From Streptomyces sp. HPF1205 (GTDB lineage Bacteria; Actinomycetota; Actinomycetes; Streptomycetales; Streptomycetaceae), in the NCBI RefSeq assembly GCF_020400825.1, contig NZ_JAINVH010000009.1, positions 1 to 64,000 on the forward strand: DNA of 64,000 nt, read 5' to 3'. Made by a program: the position numbers and the translations under genes. Shown in pieces: positions 59,879 through 64,000 of the stretch. The notes under the pieces were generated by a model that saw only the letters and a list, made by a program, of their open reading frames with translations, was not told the origin of the DNA and did no database searches. Numbering within the stretch: position 1 is the stretch's first letter; every line of letters begins with the position of its first letter.

Positions 59879-62017
59879 ATGCCGAAGCCCTCCGCGCAGG
59901 TGACCGCCGCCGAGATCTCCCGGCTGGCCGGGGTGACGCGCGCCACCGTGAGCAACTGGCGTCGCAGGCACCCCGACTTCCCGGCCCCGAGCGGCGGTAC
60001 GGACGCCAGCCCGCTGTACGACCTGCGGACCGTCCGCACCTGGCTGGCGGCGCGCGGCCACGGGGCCGCCGCCTCGCCGGCCGAGGAGTTGCGGTCCGCC
60101 CTGCGCCTGGCGCCGGGCGGCAGCGCGACCCGCCTCCTCCCCTTCGTCCTCGCCGCCGCCCGCGGCGGGAAGGACGACCTCACCGACCTCGCCGCGCTTT
60201 CGGACGCCGACCTCGCCGCCCGCGCCCGCGGGTCCGTCGCCGCGCTGGGCGACTCCGTCCCCGCCTCGGACGGCATCGCCTACAAGGCCGCCGACGCCGG
60301 TCTGCTGCGCGGCGTCGTGCACTGCGTACGCGACGAAGGCGGCCAGAGCGCCCTCGATGTCCTCGCCGAACGCGAACTGGAGGACAGCGCCGCGACCGGG
60401 GCCTACCGGACCCCCCTGCCCCTGGCCGACCTCATGGCCCGCCTTGCCGCGCCGGCCGCGAAGCCGTACCCGGCGCGGGTGCTCGACCCCGCCTGCGGCA
60501 GCGGCTCGCTGCTCGCGGCTGCCGCCCGCCTCGGAGCTCGGCACCTCTACGGCCAGGACGTCCTCCCGGTCCAGGCCCAGCGCAGCGCCGTGCGGCTGCT
60601 GCTGACGGCGCCGGACGCCGAGGTGGTCATGCGGAGCGGCGACAGCCTGCGGGCCGACGCGTTCCCGGACGTGGCGGTGGACGCCGTGCTGTGCAATCCG
60701 CCCTATGCCGACCGCGACTGGGGCCACGACACTCTCGCCTACGACCCCCGCTGGGCGTACGGTGTGCCGCCCCGGGGCGAGTCCGAACTCGCCTGGAACC
60801 AGCACGTCCTGTCCCACCTCGGCTCCGGCGGCCTCGCGGTCATGCTGCTGCCCCCCGCCACCGCGGCCCGCCCCGCGGGCCGGCGCGTCCGCGCCGAACT
60901 CCTGCGCGCCGGCGCCCTGCGCGCCGTGATCGCGCTGCCGCCCGGCGCCTCGGCCCCGCTGCACATCGGGCTGCACCTGTGGGTCCTGCAGCGCCCGGAG
61001 CCGGGCGGCCCCGACCACGCCCGGGTGCTGTTCGTCGACACCGCGGACAGCGCGGCAACCGAGCAGCGCGGGCGGGACGACCGGGAGGGCGGGACCGTCG
61101 CGCAAGCCCCCCGGCCGTCCCTCGACTGGGACGCGCTGACCTCGAACGTCCTGCGGCACTGGCAGGCGTTCGACGCCGACCCCGAACGGTTCGACGGTGA
61201 ACCCGGCACAGCGCGGGCGGTGCCGGTCCTCGAACTGCTCGACGACCTCACCGACATCACCCCGGCCCGCCATGTACGGACCACTCCGGGAGCCGTCGAC
61301 CCGGACGAGGTCGCGCACCAAGCCGACGACCTTCACGAACAGTTGACGGACAGCGTCACGGCACTCGGCGCAGGGACGGCCGCCGTCAGCACATGGCGGT
61401 CCGCGGGAGCGGCCTCCCGTTCCTGGCGCACGGCCACCGTCGCCGACCTCGCCCGCGGCGGTGCGCTCACCGTGCACCGGACGGCACGTGCCGCCGGGCA
61501 GGACGCGGAGGTCCCGGCGGACCACGCCGGGCGTGCCGTCCTCACCGCACGCGATGTCGCCGCCGGCACCCGCGCCTCGGGAGCGGCCGACGGCCTCGCC
61601 CTCGCGCACGCGGTCGTCATCGAGGAGGGCGACGTCCTCCTGCCCGCCGTCGGCAGACGGCCCGTGACGGCCCGTGTCGCCGACGCGCAGGACGAGGGCG
61701 CGCTCCTCGGCCCCAACGTCCACCTCTTCCGGCCCGACGCGGAACGCCTCGACCCCTGGTTCCTCGCCGGTTTCCTGGCCGCGAAGGACAACGTCAGCAG
61801 CGCCACCGTCGGCAGCACCGCCGTCCAGATCCAGGCCCAGCGGCTACGGCTCCCCCTCCTGCCACTGGCCGACCAGCGGCGGTACGGCGAGGCGTTCCGC
61901 CGCCTGCACCAGCTCGGCGCCGCCACCCGGCGGGCCGCCGACCTCGCGGGCCGGACCACCGACCTGCTCACCACGGGCCTCACCAGCGGGGCCCTGCTGC
62001 CCGCCGACAGCGATTGA
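59879..62017 (+). CDS. N6-adenine DNA methylase with N-terminal HTH and C-terminal specificity-like domain
   Basis: The 712-residue protein has an HTH at the start (TAAEISRLAGVTRATVSNWR, 9-28), a helical region, then a type I-like methylase core: LDPACGSGSLLAAAARLG (motif I, about 202) and LCNPPYADRDW (NPPY, about 276). The last about 250 residues (VADLARGGALTVHRTA, VVIEEGDVLLPAVGRR, FLAAKDNVSSATVGSTAVQI) look like an HsdS target-recognition half, so it may be a single-chain M-S enzyme. CAGGAAGG precedes the ATG. The stop leads into three copies of TGACACCGCC, a hairpin, and then hsdM. Confidence 0.87.
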   Translation: MPKPSAQVTAAEISRLAGVTRATVSNWRRRHPDFPAPSGGTDASPLYDLRTVRTWLAARGHGAAASPAEELRSALRLAPGGSATRLLPFVLAAARGGKDDLTDLAALSDADLAARARGSVAALGDSVPASDGIAYKAADAGLLRGVVHCVRDEGGQSALDVLAERELEDSAATGAYRTPLPLADLMARLAAPAAKPYPARVLDPACGSGSLLAAAARLGARHLYGQDVLPVQAQRSAVRLLLTAPDAEVVMRSGDSLRADAFPDVAVDAVLCNPPYADRDWGHDTLAYDPRWAYGVPPRGESELAWNQHVLSHLGSGGLAVMLLPPATAARPAGRRVRAELLRAGALRAVIALPPGASAPLHIGLHLWVLQRPEPGGPDHARVLFVDTADSAATEQRGRDDREGGTVAQAPRPSLDWDALTSNVLRHWQAFDADPERFDGEPGTARAVPVLELLDDLTDITPARHVRTTPGAVDPDEVAHQADDLHEQLTDSVTALGAGTAAVSTWRSAGAASRSWRTATVADLARGGALTVHRTARAAGQDAEVPADHAGRAVLTARDVAAGTRASGAADGLALAHAVVIEEGDVLLPAVGRRPVTARVADAQDEGALLGPNVHLFRPDAERLDPWFLAGFLAAKDNVSSATVGSTAVQIQAQRLRLPLLPLADQRRYGEAFRRLHQLGAATRRAADLAGRTTDLLTTGLTSGALLPADSD

Positions 62018-62044
62018 CACCGCCTGACACCGCCTGACACCGCC
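62015..62044. repeat. Three perfect tandem copies of TGACACCGCC
   Basis: The first copy contains the stop codon of the methylase gene. A fourth, shorter unit GATACCGCC follows. Confidence 0.85.
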
Positions 62045-62062
62045 GATACCGCCCGGAACCGG

Positions 62063-62084
62063 CCGGGAGCAGAACTGCTCCCGG
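62063..62084 (+). terminator. Hairpin between the methylase gene and hsdM
   Basis: Nine-base arms CCGGGAGCA and TGCTCCCGG enclose a 4-base loop. It may end the methylase mRNA or attenuate it before hsdM. No T run follows. Confidence 0.55.
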
Positions 62085-62206
62085 ACCGACGCGAATCCCG
62101 CACGATTCCGCGGATTGCGCGCCGGCGCCCGCCCGATGTCGGCGACATCGACCACACTGGCTCATCCGCCCCTTTCGGACGGAGAAGTGAAGGGAACCCG
62201 AGCCCG

Positions 62207-64000
62207 TTGAACAGCAGCAAGCACACGGAGCTGGCGAACCACGCCTGGTCCGTCGCCGACCTCCTGCGCGGCGACTACAAGCAGTCCGACTACGGCAAGG
62301 TCATCCTGCCGTTCACCGTGCTGCGCCGCCTGGAGTGCGTCCTGGCGCCCACCAAGGACAAGGTCCTCCAGGTCGCCGAACAGTACAAAGGCTCGGAGAT
62401 GAACCCGGACCGCTTCCTGCGCAAGGCGTCCGGGCACAGCTTCTACAACACCAGCCCGTACACGCTGAAGGCCATCGCCGGCGACCCCTCGCAGGTCGCG
62501 AAGAACCTCCAGGCGTACTGCGCCGCCTTCTCGCCCAACGCGCAGGAGGTGCTGGAGCGCTACGAGTTCGCCCAGCAGATCAGGAGGCTGGACGCGGCGA
62601 ACCTGCTCTACCAGGTCGTCGGGCGCTTCGCCGACCTCGACCTGCGACCGGTGCGGACCGACGCCGAGGGCGTGCCCGTGCTCGGTGAGGACGGCCGGCC
62701 GGTCGAGGTCGTCTCCAACCACCAGATGGGCTATGTCTTCGAGGAGCTGATCCGGCGCTTCGCCGAGCAGTCCAACGAGACGGCCGGTGAGCACTTCACG
62801 CCGCGCGAGGTCATCCGCCTGATGGTCAACCTGCTGGTCGCGCCCGACAGCGACGTGCTGGCCCTGCCGGGTACGGTCCGCACGGTCATGGACCCGGCCT
62901 GCGGCACCGGCGGGATGCTCAGCGCGGCGGAGGAGCAGATCAAGAGCTTCAACCCCGACGCCACGGTCGGCGTCTACGGCCAGGAGCTCAACCCGGAGTC
63001 GTGGGCCATCTGCCGTTCCGACATGATGATCAAGGGGCAGAACCCGGAGAACATCAAGTTCGGCAACTCCTTCAGCGACGACGGCCACAACGGCGCCCAC
63101 TTCGACTACCTGCTGGCCAACCCGCCGTTCGGCGTGGAGTGGAAGAAGGTCAAGGACGAGGTCGAGAGCGAGCACGAACGCCTCGGCGAGAGCGGGCGGT
63201 TCGGCGCCGGCCTGCCGCGCATCAACGACGGCTCGCTGCTGTTCCTCCAGCACATGATCTCCAAGATGAAGCCGGTGGACGCGAATGGCGCCGGCGGCAG
63301 CCGGATCGCGATCGTCTTCAACGGCTCGCCGCTGTTCACGGGCGCGGCCGAGTCGGGGGAGTCCCGCATCCGGCAGTGGATCCTGGAGAACGACTGGCTG
63401 GAGGGCATCGTCGCCCTGCCTGACCAGCTCTTCTACAACACCGGCATCTCCACGTACTTCTGGGTCCTCAGCAACCGCAAGGCCGTCGACCGGCGCGGCA
63501 AGGTCGTCCTGCTCGACGCGCGCGACTACTGGCAGAAGATGCGGAAGTCGCTCGGCGACAAGCGCAAGGAACTGGGCGAGCAGCACATTGCCGAGATCAC
63601 CCGCCTCTACACGGAGGCGCTGGCCGTGGTGGACGCGGCCGAGCGCGGCGACGGCCACGACCTGATCGAGAAGGCCGGGAAGATCAAGGTCTTCAGGAAC
63701 GAGGACTTCGGCTACCGCCGGATCACGGTCGAGCGGCCGTTGAAGCTCCGCTTCGAGGTGACGGACGAGACGCTGGCGTCGGTCGCGGCCTCGAAGCCGA
63801 TCGCGCGGGCCACGGACGTCGAGGCGTTCGTGGCGGCCCTGCGGCCGCTGGTCGGCAAGTCCTGGCCGACGAAGTCCGACGCGTGGATCGACCTGAAGGA
63901 CGCGGTGGTGGCGGCGGGCCGCCTGTGGCCGACGGGAGCGCCGTTCGCCAAGGCCCTGCGGGAGGTGGTCGGCGTCCGCGACCCCGAGGGCGAGGTGCAG
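62207..64000 (+). CDS. hsdM: Type I restriction-modification methylase subunit HsdM (3' end beyond the window)
   Basis: About 598 residues are present. The N-terminal domain reads LANHAWSVADLLRGDYKQSD, YGKVILPFTVLRRLE and SFYNTSPYTLK; the catalytic part has DPACGTGGML and LLANPPFGVEWKK (NPPF motif), with GEHFTPREVIRLM before it. The TTG at 62207 is the only start that yields the family N-terminus: no in-frame ATG or GTG precedes it, and GAAGTGAAGGGA lies upstream. The reading frame is open to the right edge. HsdS and HsdR genes would be expected beyond the window. A long opposite-strand open frame here is only its shadow. Confidence 0.93.
   Translation, partial: MNSSKHTELANHAWSVADLLRGDYKQSDYGKVILPFTVLRRLECVLAPTKDKVLQVAEQYKGSEMNPDRFLRKASGHSFYNTSPYTLKAIAGDPSQVAKNLQAYCAAFSPNAQEVLERYEFAQQIRRLDAANLLYQVVGRFADLDLRPVRTDAEGVPVLGEDGRPVEVVSNHQMGYVFEELIRRFAEQSNETAGEHFTPREVIRLMVNLLVAPDSDVLALPGTVRTVMDPACGTGGMLSAAEEQIKSFNPDATVGVYGQELNPESWAICRSDMMIKGQNPENIKFGNSFSDDGHNGAHFDYLLANPPFGVEWKKVKDEVESEHERLGESGRFGAGLPRINDGSLLFLQHMISKMKPVDANGAGGSRIAIVFNGSPLFTGAAESGESRIRQWILENDWLEGIVALPDQLFYNTGISTYFWVLSNRKAVDRRGKVVLLDARDYWQKMRKSLGDKRKELGEQHIAEITRLYTEALAVVDAAERGDGHDLIEKAGKIKVFRNEDFGYRRITVERPLKLRFEVTDETLASVAASKPIARATDVEAFVAALRPLVGKSWPTKSDAWIDLKDAVVAAGRLWPTGAPFAKALREVVGVRDPEGEVQ

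Noticed and set aside
62162..63658. A 498-codon minus-strand open frame over hsdM
   Set aside because: Shadow; the plus strand encodes HsdM with DPACGTGG and NPPF from a TTG start.

Overview
The window is high-GC DNA with GTG and ATG starts, long codon-biased open frames, few gaps and many 4-base ATGA/GTGA overlaps. Gene content points to a streptomycete (Streptomyces or a close relative): a tRNA-Ser/SRP RNA/dnaX/ybaB/recR/ask block, phosphorothioate-type HNH nuclease, tachylectin-propeller exoenzymes, a SNF2-SWIM pair and an indole-dimer biosynthetic cluster. All assignments come from reading the sequence and from family knowledge; no database search was run.

Layout. (1) 1-7744: a GNAT enzyme, then a stretch bounded by two direct copies of the 3' half of tRNA-Ser(GGA) (852-904 and 7660-7712, 52 of 53 bases equal). 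It looks like the relic of a small tRNA-targeted island and holds a VapB/VapC deletion hybrid, a phosphorothioate-DNA HNH endonuclease, two secreted wall hydrolases sharing one lectin propeller, and a LuxR-type regulator near two small genes. (2) 7660-14257: the core block tRNA-Ser, ffs, dnaX, ybaB, recR, DUF5063 gene, aspartokinase; no asd follows. (3) 14700-22207: sigma factor with a one-pass membrane partner, SURF1, S9 peptidase, universal stress protein, GNAT enzyme. (4) 22306-31291: a tightly packed six-gene minus-strand operon: trypsin-like protease with a degenerate P-loop region, PknG-like kinase, von Willebrand A protein, GlnX-like membrane protein, solute-binding lipoprotein, and a trypsin-co-occurring (CU044_2847/Trypco1) protein. 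(5) 31431-33398: htpG. (6) 33447-47582: a compact halogenated tryptophan-dimer cluster (P450, imine reductase, methyltransferase, flavin reductase, RebH-like halogenase, RebO-like oxidase, RebD-like chromopyrrolic acid synthase, LAL regulator). (7) 47836-55355: a ParA-like ATPase/AlbA_2 pair, SNF2 helicase with SWIM protein, and a truncated DUF234 protein behind a perfect inverted repeat. (8) 55422-64000: a zinc-hook ABC ATPase operon divergent from an HTH-DNA methylase fusion and a type I HsdM gene that runs off the right edge.

How the parts work together. In region 4 the gene set suggests that an external ligand bound by the lipoprotein is signalled through the membrane protein to a cytosolic kinase, with protease, vWA and Trypco1 proteins as output; this combines the glnX-glnH-pknG logic of other Actinobacteria with parts of conflict systems. 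In region 6 the enzymes predict halogenated tryptophan, its oxidation and dimerisation to a chromopyrrolic acid, then imine reduction and methylation, as in reductasporine-type pathways, but with no StaC/RebC-like gene, no glycosyltransferase and a P450 that does not look like StaP/RebP. Region 8 and the AlbA_2/ParA pair are candidate defence modules.
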